Notes: generated by a model from the letters alone, not told the origin. A stretch of 16,695 bases of DNA from JADCCX01 sp031372765 (GCA_031372765.1 JANMLW010000245.1:1-16695), one strand, 5' to 3'; positions 7,895-15,920 are shown, counted from the stretch's first letter. A program made the numbers and translations.

Positions 7895-9061
7895 ATGGTG
7901 CCTTTTCAGAATTCCAGATTGACCATAGCAACACTGCTTTTGGCCAGCACCATGACGATCATGGCCGGAGCCACGATTGCGCCTTCGCTGCCGGGCATGG
8001 CGGAGGTATTCAAGGCAGTGCCCGGCGCTGATTTGCACGTGCGTCTCGTCCTCACAATTACAGCACTTGCCATTGCGGTGGCAGCTCCTCTCACAGGATT
8101 GATCGGGGACCGGATCGGGCGTTTGAAGGTACTGACCATCGGAGTGGTTGTGTACATCCTGGCTGGAACGGCTGGATTGTACCTCAGTGATCTGAATGCC
8201 ATTCTGGTCTCGCGCATTTTGCTGGGCGTTGGTGTTGCCGCTGTGATGACGTCAACAGCCGCCTTGATCGGTGACCTGTTTCAGGGAGAAACGCGTGGCA
8301 AGATGCTGGGCTGGCAAGGTGCTGCCTCCGGCTTCGGTGGTGTCGTGTTTCTTGGGGTGGGCGGGCTTCTGGCACAGGAAAGCTGGCGCGGGCCATTTTT
8401 CATGTATCTGATTCCGTTGGCGGTATTCCCGCTGATCTGGTTGTCACGGGCGCATCTTTCTGCCGGACCGCAGCAAGCCAAGACGTCAGCATATCCTGTT
8501 GAGGGCAGCGCAAAAACCGAGAACAGCAAAACGATCAAGCTGATCTATGCGCTGGCATTCTTCGGGATGATCGCGTTCTACGCCGTTCCTGTGCAGTTTC
8601 CATTCCTGCTCTCGTCACGGGGGCTGTCAGATCCACGTCTGGCAGGGGCGTCACTTGCAGGCATGACGCTGGTTTCAGCGCTGATCGGAATAGCCTACGG
8701 CCGGTTTGCAGCTGGTCGCAGCCCGGCGATCCTGTCGACAATGGCCTTTGGCTCCATGGCAACAGGTCTGCTGTTGATTGCCAGCATGAACGCATTGCCA
8801 AGCAGCATCGTCGGTTTGGCGCTCGTCGGTGTTGGTATGGGCTTGCTGTTTCCAACGCTCTCTGGATGGCTGCTATCGGGAACACAACCCGCTATGCGCG
8901 GGCGCGTTATGGGCGGTTTTGCATCGGCAGTCTTTCTGGGCCAGTTTGTCTCGCCATTGTTGCTGCAGCCTGCAATTGCTTACGGCGGACTGACTGCAGC
9001 GTTCTTTGGCGCAGCCGCTGTTGTCGGTGTTCTGGCAACGGCATTGTTGGCTTACCGATGA
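7895..9061 (+). CDS. MFS transporter, drug-efflux type
   Basis: A 388-residue inner-membrane transporter of the major facilitator superfamily with about 12 hydrophobic segments. Motif A is clear: GLIGDRIGRLK at residues 68-78, in the loop after TM2. It is followed by RILLGVGVAAVMTSTAALIGD (motif B-like with the TM4 Arg), and the central cytoplasmic loop is near residues 190-215 (polar, SAKTENSKT). The short, TM-dense form resembles the DHA1 drug:H+ antiporter group. It starts three bases after the flavin reductase stop, and its own stop overlaps the next ATG (ATGA), so these genes are translated together. Export of a quinone-like, aromatic or antibiotic compound is a reasonable inference, with induction by the LysR regulator. 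Substrate unknown. Confidence 0.9.
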   Translation: MVPFQNSRLTIATLLLASTMTIMAGATIAPSLPGMAEVFKAVPGADLHVRLVLTITALAIAVAAPLTGLIGDRIGRLKVLTIGVVVYILAGTAGLYLSDLNAILVSRILLGVGVAAVMTSTAALIGDLFQGETRGKMLGWQGAASGFGGVVFLGVGGLLAQESWRGPFFMYLIPLAVFPLIWLSRAHLSAGPQQAKTSAYPVEGSAKTENSKTIKLIYALAFFGMIAFYAVPVQFPFLLSSRGLSDPRLAGASLAGMTLVSALIGIAYGRFAAGRSPAILSTMAFGSMATGLLLIASMNALPSSIVGLALVGVGMGLLFPTLSGWLLSGTQPAMRGRVMGGFASAVFLGQFVSPLLLQPAIAYGGLTAAFFGAAAVVGVLATALLAYR

Positions 9062-9291
9062 CAAGCAAGCGACAGACGATGATCATGGTCTTGCTGATGA
9101 CCAAGATGATGGGCTTGGTTATGTCGGCTTGGCATACTTGGCTGACTGTTGGCTTTGGACCAACTTTTCTTGTCAGTTGGGGAACGTGGTTTTTGTCAAC
9201 ATCCCTCATTGCAGCACCCACAGTACTTATCGTTTCACCAGTTGCTCAACGATTGGCGCTATGGATCGACCAGAGATTGACCAGTGTCTGA
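9058..9291 (+). CDS. Small two-helix membrane protein, DUF2798-like
   Basis: A 77-residue protein starting with an ATG that overlaps the MFS stop (ATGA). The frame continues upstream inside the MFS gene, but this overlap is the natural start. Two hydrophobic helices are visible, about residues 7-28 and 38-62, joined by a short loop with FGPTFLVSWGTWF. The end IAAPTVLIVSPVAQRLALWID closely matches the DUF2798 pattern (P-x-V/I-L-x-V-x-P-x-x-R-R-x-V). The function of the family is unknown. Its position directly after an efflux gene suggests it is made together with, and may assist, the transporter. Confidence 0.78.
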   Translation: MTSKRQTMIMVLLMTKMMGLVMSAWHTWLTVGFGPTFLVSWGTWFLSTSLIAAPTVLIVSPVAQRLALWIDQRLTSV

Positions 9292-9325
9292 ACCCTGAAA
9301 AGACTTACCAATCGAGGACCTAACA

Positions 9326-9799
9326 ATGCGCTTTCTTTCGAATATTTCAATCGCAGTTGCTCTTGTTGTAAGCGCACCAGCATTATCGGCAGACGCAGCC
9401 TCAGAGGCCGCCGCCAAGGCAGCATTCGCAGCCTTTGAAACTGGAGAAAAATCTGGCAACTACAGTGCTTTTAAGGGGCTGATAAGCGATCAGTTTAACG
9501 CTTATTCACATCCTTTGCAGCCTTCGCGTGGCGTTTTCAAGGGGGGAGAGGCCAGAGCCAAAATACTTGAACTTGTCGGTCAGCGCGAGAAAACGCCGAA
9601 CGCCTTGACCTTCTCGGACGTTGCACAACACTGTGCTGGCAATACCTGCCTTTTTCAGTTCAATTCTGAAGGTCTGGTGGGCGGTGGCTTTCCATATAAG
9701 GGCTACAATGTTATCGCGCTCACGGTCCAGAACGGGAAACTTACAGGGTTCAGGGAATATCTGGGTGATATCGAGCCGCTATGGTTCCAGAAAAAATAG
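9326..9799 (+). CDS. Secreted SnoaL-like/NTF2-fold protein
   Basis: A 157-residue protein with an N-terminal signal peptide (residues 1-22, MRFLSNISIA then VALVVSAPALSA), so it is probably periplasmic. The mature part has the helix-then-sheet layout of SnoaL_2/NTF2-like proteins: FETGEKSGNYSAFKGLISD, then PSRGVFKGGEA, and a final VQNGKLTGFREYLG sheet. This fold holds small hydrophobic ligands in a cone-shaped pocket; many members have no known activity. GAGGA is seven bases before the ATG. The gene is 34 bases after the DUF2798-like gene on the same strand and is probably the last gene of the LysR-linked operon. Two cysteines in CAGNTC could form a disulfide. A role in binding or turning over the exported compound is speculative. 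Confidence 0.75.
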   Translation: MRFLSNISIAVALVVSAPALSADAASEAAAKAAFAAFETGEKSGNYSAFKGLISDQFNAYSHPLQPSRGVFKGGEARAKILELVGQREKTPNALTFSDVAQHCAGNTCLFQFNSEGLVGGGFPYKGYNVIALTVQNGKLTGFREYLGDIEPLWFQKK

Positions 9800-9880
9800 T
9801 CATTGACGATAGAATCTACTATGTCGCCCTGACACGCGCATTGACCATAAAAGATGCATCAGCTCAAAATGATCGAGACG

Positions 9881-9904
9881 CCCATAGATGAACTTCTATA
9901 TGGG
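9881..9904. promoter_or_regulatory. Inverted repeat upstream of the RND pump genes
   Basis: CCCATA (9881-9886) and TATGGG (9899-9904) form a perfect 6-base inverted repeat across 12 bases. A further GA/TC pairing is possible inside the arms with a two-base bulge. It is centred about 100 bases before the adaptor start, in a 196-base gap (9800-9995) that holds no gene I can recognise. It could be a repressor operator or a chance hairpin. No TetR- or MarR-type regulator gene is adjacent. Confidence 0.25.
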
Positions 9905-9995
9905 TTCGGGTCACAAGCATCTACATCTGACTGTCTTAAATTAGCTCGTCGTTCCCGTCGATATTCACCAAGACTCAATCAAGAGGTTTTACTTC

Positions 9996-11150
9996 ATGGC
10001 AGATCGATTTCTAAACGGTGTTTGTATTGCTTTGGTCTTGGCTATTGGAGCCTGCTCGATAAGTGATTTGCTAGCACAGGGTGCGCCACCAGCTCCGCGG
10101 GTTACCGTTGCGACGCCAATCCAGCGGAAAGTGACGCAATGGGATGAATACACCGGTCGCTTCGAAGCCCGCGATCAGGTAGATGTGCGTGCGCGGGTCT
10201 CTGGATTTATCGAGAACATACATTTCAAGGATGGACAGCTGATCAAAAAGAACGATCTTCTTTTCACCATTGATCCTCGGCCTTTCCAACTCAGCATTGA
10301 GGTGGCCCGAGCAGAAATCGCCCGGACGAAAGCGCAAGTCGCGCTTGCAGACAATGAGCTTGACCGTGCCGAAGCGCTGACCCGCAACCAGACAATCACC
10401 GTACGCGATCTTGATCAGCGCAAATCCAACCTTGCCGTAGCAAAAGCAGGCCAGCAGGCAGCAGAAGCAAACCTGAAGATTGCGGCACTCAATCTGGAAT
10501 GGACACAGGTGAAAGCGCCGATCGATGGACGCATTTCCGATAAACGTATCGCAGCTGGCAATCTGGTCTCAGGCGGGCAGACCGGCGCAACCCTGCTGAC
10601 AACCATCGTCAGCATAGACCCGATTGACTTCATCTTCGAGGCCTCGGAAGCAGACTACTTGCGGTATGCGCGCATGACGCAGGACGGCACGCGTGTATCG
10701 GGCAGAGAGCAGGGTCATCCTGTTCAGGTCCGTCTCGCTGATGAAACTGAATGGAAGCGCGAGGGAAGCCTCACCTTTGTCGACAATCAACTCAATGTGC
10801 GCTCTGGCACCATCCGTGGCCGCGCATTGATGAACAACAATGATCAGTTCCTCACACCCGGCACATTTGGGCGCATGCGGCTTTGGTCAGGCGAAATCGA
10901 CGCGCTGATGGTGCCTGACGCCGTGATCGTTTCAGATCAAACGCGCAAAGTTGTCATGGTTGTTGGGCCAGACAACAAGGTCATGCCAAAGCCTGTAACG
11001 CTTGGACCTATTGTGGACGGATTGCGTGTTATCCGCACCGGCCTGATGCCGACTGACCGGGTCATCATCAATGGTATCGCCAGCCCGATGGTGCGGCCAG
11101 GCGGAACAGTAACGCCGCAACCTGGAGAGATCAAACCGCCGGCAACATGA
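9996..11150 (+). CDS. RND efflux pump periplasmic adaptor (membrane fusion protein), AcrA/MexE type
   Basis: A 384-residue membrane-fusion protein that links an RND transporter to an outer-membrane channel. The N-terminus is hydrophobic and ends in IGAC (Cys20), a plausible lipobox, so it is probably a lipoprotein anchored in the inner membrane facing the periplasm. The barrel-sandwich half motifs are VRARVSGFIENIHFKDGQLI (65-83) and TQVKAPIDGRISDKRIAAGNLV (170-191). Between them is the alpha-helical hairpin (about 99-165, rich in Ala, Glu and Arg heptads). Beta-barrel and membrane-proximal domains follow (GTFGRMRLW; IINGIASPMVRPGG). AAGAGG nine bases before the ATG supports this start. The transporter gene begins 50 bases after the stop. 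Confidence 0.93.
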   Translation: MADRFLNGVCIALVLAIGACSISDLLAQGAPPAPRVTVATPIQRKVTQWDEYTGRFEARDQVDVRARVSGFIENIHFKDGQLIKKNDLLFTIDPRPFQLSIEVARAEIARTKAQVALADNELDRAEALTRNQTITVRDLDQRKSNLAVAKAGQQAAEANLKIAALNLEWTQVKAPIDGRISDKRIAAGNLVSGGQTGATLLTTIVSIDPIDFIFEASEADYLRYARMTQDGTRVSGREQGHPVQVRLADETEWKREGSLTFVDNQLNVRSGTIRGRALMNNNDQFLTPGTFGRMRLWSGEIDALMVPDAVIVSDQTRKVVMVVGPDNKVMPKPVTLGPIVDGLRVIRTGLMPTDRVIINGIASPMVRPGGTVTPQPGEIKPPAT

Positions 11151-11193
11151 TAAAAGGCCTCAAACAACGTTAGCTTCCGATCTTTTATGAAGG
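11150..11193 (+). promoter_or_regulatory. Possible alternative hairpins covering the RND transporter ribosome binding site
   Basis: In the gap between adaptor and transporter, ATAAAAG (11150-11156) is perfectly complementary to CTTTTAT (11182-11188). Alternatively AAAAGGCCT (11152-11160) can pair with AGGCTTTT (11191-11198) with one bulged G, which would hide the GAAGG ribosome binding site (11189-11193) of the transporter. The two pairings share bases and exclude each other. This could tune the ratio of adaptor to pump, but the stems are short and AT-rich. Confidence 0.25.
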
Positions 11194-11200
11194 CTTTTCC

Positions 11201-14200
11201 ATGTTCAAGTTTGCTCACTTTTTTATAAACCGACCAATTTTCGCAACTGTTCTGTCTGTTCTCATTACGATAGCAGGCATCATCGTTCAGCAGCGACTGC
11301 CTATCTCAGAGTATCCTGAAATTGCACCGCCAACGGTCAGCATCACAGCGGCGTATCCCGGGGCTTCAGCTGAGGTCATCGCGGCAACGGTAGCCACACC
11401 AATCGAGCAGGAGGTGAACGGCGTCGACAATATGCTTTACATCGTGTCCCAATCGACGGGCGACGGGCGTGTTTCCATCAACGTTGTCTTCAAGCCCGGC
11501 ACCAATATTGATCAGGCACAGGTTCTGGTGCAGAACCGCGTTGCGGGTGCAGAGCCGCGTTTGCCTGAAGATGTCCGTCGCTTGGGCGTCACTGTCCGCA
11601 AGGCGTCTCCTGATCTTATGATGGTAATCCATATGCTCTCGCCCGATGGCTCGCGCGATCAGCAATACATCTCCAATTACACGACCTTGCTGGTGAAAGA
11701 CGCACTAACGCGTGTTGATGGTGTTGGTAACATCGTTGTCTTTGGTGCCCGTGACTATTCTATGCGAGTATGGCTTGATCCCGCCAAGGTTGCTGCCCGC
11801 AATCTGACAGCGGGTGAAGTTGTTCAAGCATTAAGGGCGGCAAACCTCCAGGTTGCAGCTGGAGCCATTAATCAGCCACCGGCTTCTTCTACAGGAGCAT
11901 TCCAGCTTTCAGTGCAGACCATGGGTCGCCTGACCGACGTCGAGCAGTTTTCAGATGTCATTGTCAGATCGGATCAAGGCGGTGGCATTGTCCGCGTCAG
12001 AGACATTGCGCGGGTTGAGTTGGGCGCTCAGGATTACACGATCAATTCCTATCTCAACAACAAGAACGCTGTGGCTATCGGCGTTTTCCAGCGGCCAGGC
12101 TCCAATGCTCTGGCGACATCGGATGCCTTGCAGGCGGAGATGCAAAGGCTTTCTGAAACATTCCCGGTTGGAGTTGGTTATTCGGTTGTCTACAACCCAA
12201 CCCAGTTCATTCAGGAATCCGTCAACGAAGTGATCAAGACGTTGCTCGAAGCCGTTGTGCTCGTTGTGATCGTCGTGATTGTATTCCTTCAGACTTGGCG
12301 GGCGGCGCTCATACCCATTCTTGCGATTCCAGTGTCGTTGGTAGGCACTTTTCTCGTTATGGGAATGGCGGGTATTTCGTTCAATACGCTGTCGCTTTTC
12401 GGGTTGGTTCTTGCCATCGGAATCGTAGTGGATGATGCGATCGTCGTTGTAGAAAATGTGGAGCGTTATCTCCGGGAGGGAATGTCGCCCAAGGAGGCTG
12501 CTCACAAGACCATGGACGAGGTCGGTGGCGCGCTCATTGCCATTGCTCTTGTGCTTTGCGCTGTCTTTATTCCCACCGCCTTCATCACAGGATTACAAGG
12601 CTCGTTCTATCGCCAGTTCGCCGTGACGATTGCCGCATCAACGGCCATTTCTGCCTTTGTCTCGCTCACCCTGTCGCCAGCGCTTGCTGCCATCTTGCTT
12701 AAGCCCCACGATCCCCACCACAAACCCAGCGGCATCATGGGTGCGCTGGGCGCGCCGCTTCGGTGGTTCTTCAGAGGCTTTAACGCTGCTTTTGATTGGC
12801 TCTCCCGCGTTTACGGCGGCACAACGCGGCGTCTGATCCGCTTTGCCGTGCTTGTATTTGCAGTCTACGGTGGATTGATCGGCATGACCTACTTGCAGAT
12901 CAATGCTGTGCCGACTGGGCTCATCCCACAGCTTGATCGTGGTTATTTTATTGCAGCCTTCCAGCTGCCTCCCGGCTCATCCCTTGAGCGGACAGATGCT
13001 GTCATCAAGCGCGCCTCAGATATTCTGCAGTCACGCCCAGGTGTTAAAAACTCAATCGCGTTTGTGGGACTTGATGGCGCCACCTTTACCAATGCGCCCA
13101 ACACGGGCGTCATCTTCATCGGACTCAAGGATTTCAAGGAACGCACCAAGGAAGGTCTGACAACACAGGCCATTCTGGGTGACTTGCGCCGGCAGATGTT
13201 AGGCATTGGTGAAGCATTCGCACTGGTTATCGAGCCACCTGCCGTGCCTGGTATTGGAACTGGCGGCGGCCTTAAAGGCTATGTGCAGGATCGTGGCGGA
13301 CGCGGCCTGCAAGCGCTAGAGGGGGCAGCTTGGGTAGTTGCTGGATCAGCAGGCCAGACACCGGGATTTCAGCAGGCCTTCACTCTCTACAATACGCGCA
13401 CGCCGCAGATATTTGCTGATATCGACCGTACAAAATCCGAATTGTTAGGTGTTCCCATCGGGCGGGTCTTCGAGTCGCTATCGGTCTATATGGGCTCTGC
13501 CTTCGTCAATGACTTCAACATTTTGGGCCGGACTTATCGTGTCACAGCGCAGGCTGATAATCCTTACAGAGTCGATTTGCGAGATGTTGCCAATCTGAAA
13601 ACCCGCAATACATCTGGCGAAATGGTTCCGATTGGCGCAGTGGCCAACTTCAGCGATGTGACCGGGGCTTACCGTGTACCGCGCTACAATCTTTACCCCG
13701 CGGCGGAAGTGCAGATGGCTCTCTCACGCGGCTATTCTTCGGGGCAAGGCATTGCTGCGGTTGAGAAGATTGCCAAAGAGCGCCTGCCGGATGGATTCGG
13801 CTTCGAGTGGACTGAAATTGCTCTGCAGGAAAAGATTGCAGGCAGCACGGCCATTCTCGCTTTTGGCCTGGCAGTTGTCTTCGTCTATCTCTTGCTGGCC
13901 GCACTTTATGAAAGCTGGATCCTGCCCTTCGCAGTCATCCTCATTGTGCCAATGTGTATCCTTGCTGCGATGATCGGCGTGCAGATGCAGGGTCTCGATC
14001 GCAACATTCTTGTTGAGATTGGTCTTGTCGTTCTTGTTGGCTTAGCGGCCAAGAATGCCATTCTCATTGTTGAATTTGCCAAACAGGCCGAGGACGAGGG
14101 CATGCACCGGGTGCAGGCTGCGATTGCCGCAGCCAAAACGCGTTTGCGCCCGATCCTTATGACTTCTCTGGCCTTCATCCTTGGTGTTGTGCCGTTGGTT

Positions 14201-14362
14201 CTTGCAACAGGCGCAGGCTCGGAAATGCGCCAGTCCCTTGGCATCGCCGTGTTTTCAGGAATGATCGGCGTCACTTTCTTCGGCCTGCTCTTCACACCTG
14301 TATTTTATGTCGCCTGTCGTTGGCTCAGCGAAAAGCTATCGCGGCGTCCAGCCAAAGCCTGA
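11201..14362 (+). CDS. RND multidrug efflux transporter, AcrB/MexF/OqxB (HAE1) type
   Basis: A full-length 1053-residue inner-membrane proton/drug antiporter. It starts with FFINRPIFATVLSVLITIAG (TM1 motif) and LPISEYPEIAPPTV. The proton-relay residues are in place: Asp411-Asp412 in VVDDAIVVVENVER (TM4) and Lys951 in AAKNAILIVEFAK (TM10), matching AcrB Asp407/Asp408/Lys940. Two large periplasmic loops follow TM1 and TM7. The sequence near SSQSTGDGRVSIN and KASPDLMMVIHMLSPD is closer to MexF/OqxB than to AcrB. GAAGG seven bases before the ATG supports the start. It forms a tripartite pump with the adaptor upstream and some outer-membrane channel encoded elsewhere. No disruption is seen. A weak 6-bp inverted repeat overlaps the stop (14357-14381) without a T-tract. 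Confidence 0.97.
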   Translation: MFKFAHFFINRPIFATVLSVLITIAGIIVQQRLPISEYPEIAPPTVSITAAYPGASAEVIAATVATPIEQEVNGVDNMLYIVSQSTGDGRVSINVVFKPGTNIDQAQVLVQNRVAGAEPRLPEDVRRLGVTVRKASPDLMMVIHMLSPDGSRDQQYISNYTTLLVKDALTRVDGVGNIVVFGARDYSMRVWLDPAKVAARNLTAGEVVQALRAANLQVAAGAINQPPASSTGAFQLSVQTMGRLTDVEQFSDVIVRSDQGGGIVRVRDIARVELGAQDYTINSYLNNKNAVAIGVFQRPGSNALATSDALQAEMQRLSETFPVGVGYSVVYNPTQFIQESVNEVIKTLLEAVVLVVIVVIVFLQTWRAALIPILAIPVSLVGTFLVMGMAGISFNTLSLFGLVLAIGIVVDDAIVVVENVERYLREGMSPKEAAHKTMDEVGGALIAIALVLCAVFIPTAFITGLQGSFYRQFAVTIAASTAISAFVSLTLSPALAAILLKPHDPHHKPSGIMGALGAPLRWFFRGFNAAFDWLSRVYGGTTRRLIRFAVLVFAVYGGLIGMTYLQINAVPTGLIPQLDRGYFIAAFQLPPGSSLERTDAVIKRASDILQSRPGVKNSIAFVGLDGATFTNAPNTGVIFIGLKDFKERTKEGLTTQAILGDLRRQMLGIGEAFALVIEPPAVPGIGTGGGLKGYVQDRGGRGLQALEGAAWVVAGSAGQTPGFQQAFTLYNTRTPQIFADIDRTKSELLGVPIGRVFESLSVYMGSAFVNDFNILGRTYRVTAQADNPYRVDLRDVANLKTRNTSGEMVPIGAVANFSDVTGAYRVPRYNLYPAAEVQMALSRGYSSGQGIAAVEKIAKERLPDGFGFEWTEIALQEKIAGSTAILAFGLAVVFVYLLLAALYESWILPFAVILIVPMCILAAMIGVQMQGLDRNILVEIGLVVLVGLAAKNAILIVEFAKQAEDEGMHRVQAAIAAAKTRLRPILMTSLAFILGVVPLVLATGAGSEMRQSLGIAVFSGMIGVTFFGLLFTPVFYVACRWLSEKLSRRPAKA

Positions 14363-14488
14363 CAGTGACGAGCTTTCAGGCCTACGTTGAGTGATTCAGA
14401 AGCATGGTAATTTGCCCGAATAACGGACACTGAGGTGACTTCCGCCAACTGTATGTATTGCTGGAAGCTCGCATAGCGCTGTTCAAGG

Positions 14489-14884
14489 TTAAGCCGACGC
14501 GTTGGGCTGACGGGATGTTGCCATAGCCAGACCGGATCCACGGATCAGATACCGATCGAAGTCATCAATCAGTGACGGCGGCAGCTTCAGCTGATCCACA
14601 GCCGCTCGCAAGTGGGATAATCACTTCTGGCACTGCTCCTCTCTGATGTTCAGATTTTCATGGGCATGGACCATTCTTGCGAACCCACCTCTTTGGGTCG
14701 AATGGACGCGCGGACCACCGAAGATTTCAATCAACCACCAGCCCATCCTTTCGGCATGGTTCTCTGTGAGGTCTCGGAACAGCGGAAGTAGGTCGGGATC
14801 GGTGAGAACACGCTGATAAAACGCCTCCGCAAGCAGCTGAATCTTGTCAGTGCCGCCAATGATGTCGTAAGCCGGTGTGGTCAT
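14489..14884 (-). pseudogene. Group II truncated hemoglobin, interrupted by an in-frame TGA
   Basis: The minus-strand frame from the ATG at 14882-14884 encodes an oxygen-binding globin of the 2-on-2 (trHbII/GlbO) family: AFYQRVLTDPDLLPLF (B/C helices), AERMGWWLIEIFGGP (E region), and MVHAHENLNI with His73 as probable proximal (F8) ligand. At codon 88 a TGA (14621-14623) stops it after 87 residues. The same frame then runs on with globin-like sequence (LSHLRAAVDQLKLPPSLIDD, then FDRYLIRGSGLAMA) to TAA at 14489-14491, giving about 131 codons, the normal family length. By alignment with GlbO (AWLRCMH), the stop sits at the Trp(G8) position, so one base (TGG to TGA) explains it. GGAGA precedes the ATG. 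The 87-residue product would lack the G and H helices and is unlikely to fold. Recent decay, readthrough and sequencing error are all possible. Confidence 0.82.
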
Positions 14885-15290
14885 CGAAGTCTCCGGATGT
14901 GGTTTACAAGATCTCGCCTCAAAGGTCGTCGGCGGCCAACCGATCTGGAGGAATCAAGTCGAACGAGTCATCAGCTGTCGTAGCATTCAAACAAGTGTGG
15001 CAACCGGCCACTGCGCTCATTTGATCAGACATTTGTGTGAGGTGTTGTTGCTGATACCGTTCAATGGAAGTTGCCCCGCGCAAAGGCCCACGAGGCCTTC
15101 ATAGCCAGCGGTTGCCTCGATGGCCGCAATGTCTGTCCACGTTCAGCGGAAGAGTTCGCAGCAGCAAACGCATGACGATCCGCGCCATGAACGCTGGCAT
15201 GGCGAGCACATTCCCGCCGTTCGCCTGCCCGCGCTGACGAGGCTTAAGAAGGTGGCAGGTTACACGAGGGATACTCGACCAAACGTTGCT
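14885..15290. other. Intergenic stretch without a recognisable gene
   Basis: About 400 bases between the start of the globin remnant and the start of the secreted-protein remnant. It should hold the promoters of both. The open frames here do not read as proteins I recognise. One short minus-strand stretch (15087-15125) gives IEATAGYEGLVG, vaguely like the EATGGYE motif of IS110 transposases, too short to call. No tRNA or strong terminator is visible. Confidence 0.5.
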
Positions 15291-15632
15291 ATGACTCTGG
15301 CCTTGGTCCTGGCTGCTGTGCTCTGTCTCAATAATATGGTTGCCGCGAAAACACAGACGACAACCCACTCTCTACCACGCATCAAGGATGCTTTTATCGC
15401 CGCCTACAACCGCCAACAAACAGCGACACTCCGTGCCATGCTGTCGCCATAGCTACAGCGCAAATATACTGAGGAGAAGCTGGACAATGCCATCCGCTTT
15501 GTCGGCTGCTCACTCATGACATCTACAAGGCGCAGGGTCCAGTTTGGGGCAATGGCTGGTTTGCTGTCGAAGCGGATGCAGGCGACCTTCAAATGATACT
15601 CGAGATCGATAACGACGAGAAGCAGCATGGGG
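15291..15632 (+). pseudogene. Secreted protein remnant, possibly the N-terminal domain of a serine-hydrolase-associated family
   Basis: From the ATG at 15291 the frame gives a signal-peptide-like start (MTLALVLAAVLCLNNMVAA), then IKDAFIAAYNRQQTATLRAML. It stops at TAG (15450-15452). The same frame then continues plausibly (LQRKYTEEKLDNAIRF). Near 15498-15501 the good reading shifts to another frame (CRLLTHDIYKAQGPVWGNGW, then FAVEADAGDLQMILEIDND); one deleted T in the TTT run would explain this. The reading ends near 15632, where sequence of the opposite-strand dgoA remnant begins. So there are three lesions: nonsense, frameshift and loss of the 3' end. The pattern resembles small periplasmic DUF3887/SnoaL-like domains, sometimes found ahead of serine beta-lactamase-like domains. 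That family suggestion is tentative; the broken state is well supported by the split reading. Confidence 0.6.
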
Positions 15633-15920
15633 CGATACCGCGATCGCAGCGCCAATGCGTGCCAGTTCGCCAATTTCTTCAGACTTTGTGACTGTACCAG
15701 CGCCGATGATGGCCCGGTGCCCAAAGCGCTTTACCAACCGCGCGATGCTGTCAAAGGGATCAGGAGAGTTTAAGGGAACTTCAATAATCCCAAACCCTGC
15801 TTCAACAAGGGTTTTGCCGATTGTCTCTGAATCCTTAGGTTCAATACCACGCAATATTGCAATGAGGGGGCATTTTGCGAATGCCTCATTAAAGCGCGCG
15901 TCAAATGGTTTTGCATTCAT
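15624..15920 (-). pseudogene. dgoA: 2-dehydro-3-deoxy-6-phosphogalactonate aldolase, 3'-truncated
   Basis: The minus-strand frame from the ATG at 15918-15920 gives about 99 residues of a class I KDPGal aldolase, the enzyme that splits 2-dehydro-3-deoxy-6-phosphogalactonate into pyruvate and glyceraldehyde 3-phosphate in the De Ley-Doudoroff pathway. Recognisable are CPLIAILRGI (17-26), GIIEVPLNSP with the catalytic Glu47, AIIGAGTVTKSEEI (70-83) and IAVSPHA (93-99). After that the frame runs to 15510 but no longer resembles the family, because it is antisense to the neighbouring remnant. The half carrying the Schiff-base lysine (KxFP in the family) is missing, so the product should be inactive. 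Its ATG overlaps the dgoK stop (ATGA), the usual coupling of these genes. Confidence 0.85.

Noticed and set aside
11951..12505. 184-codon minus-strand open frame inside the RND gene
   Set aside because: Shadow of the transporter; rich in His and Asn, with no recognisable fold or start signal.
14357..14381. GCCTGA...TCAGGC stem overlapping the RND stop as a terminator
   Set aside because: The stem is only six bases with a 13-base loop and has no T-tract after it.
14423..14435. A possible third copy of the GGACATT repeat (ACGGACACTGAGG)
   Set aside because: It matches the first block at 11 of 13 bases, but the second block is absent at the expected 18-base distance.
15087..15125. Minus-strand IEATAGYEGLVG, similar to the EATGGYE motif of IS110-type transposases
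   Set aside because: Only about a dozen residues match, no further transposase motif is found in the neighbourhood, and the similarity could be chance.
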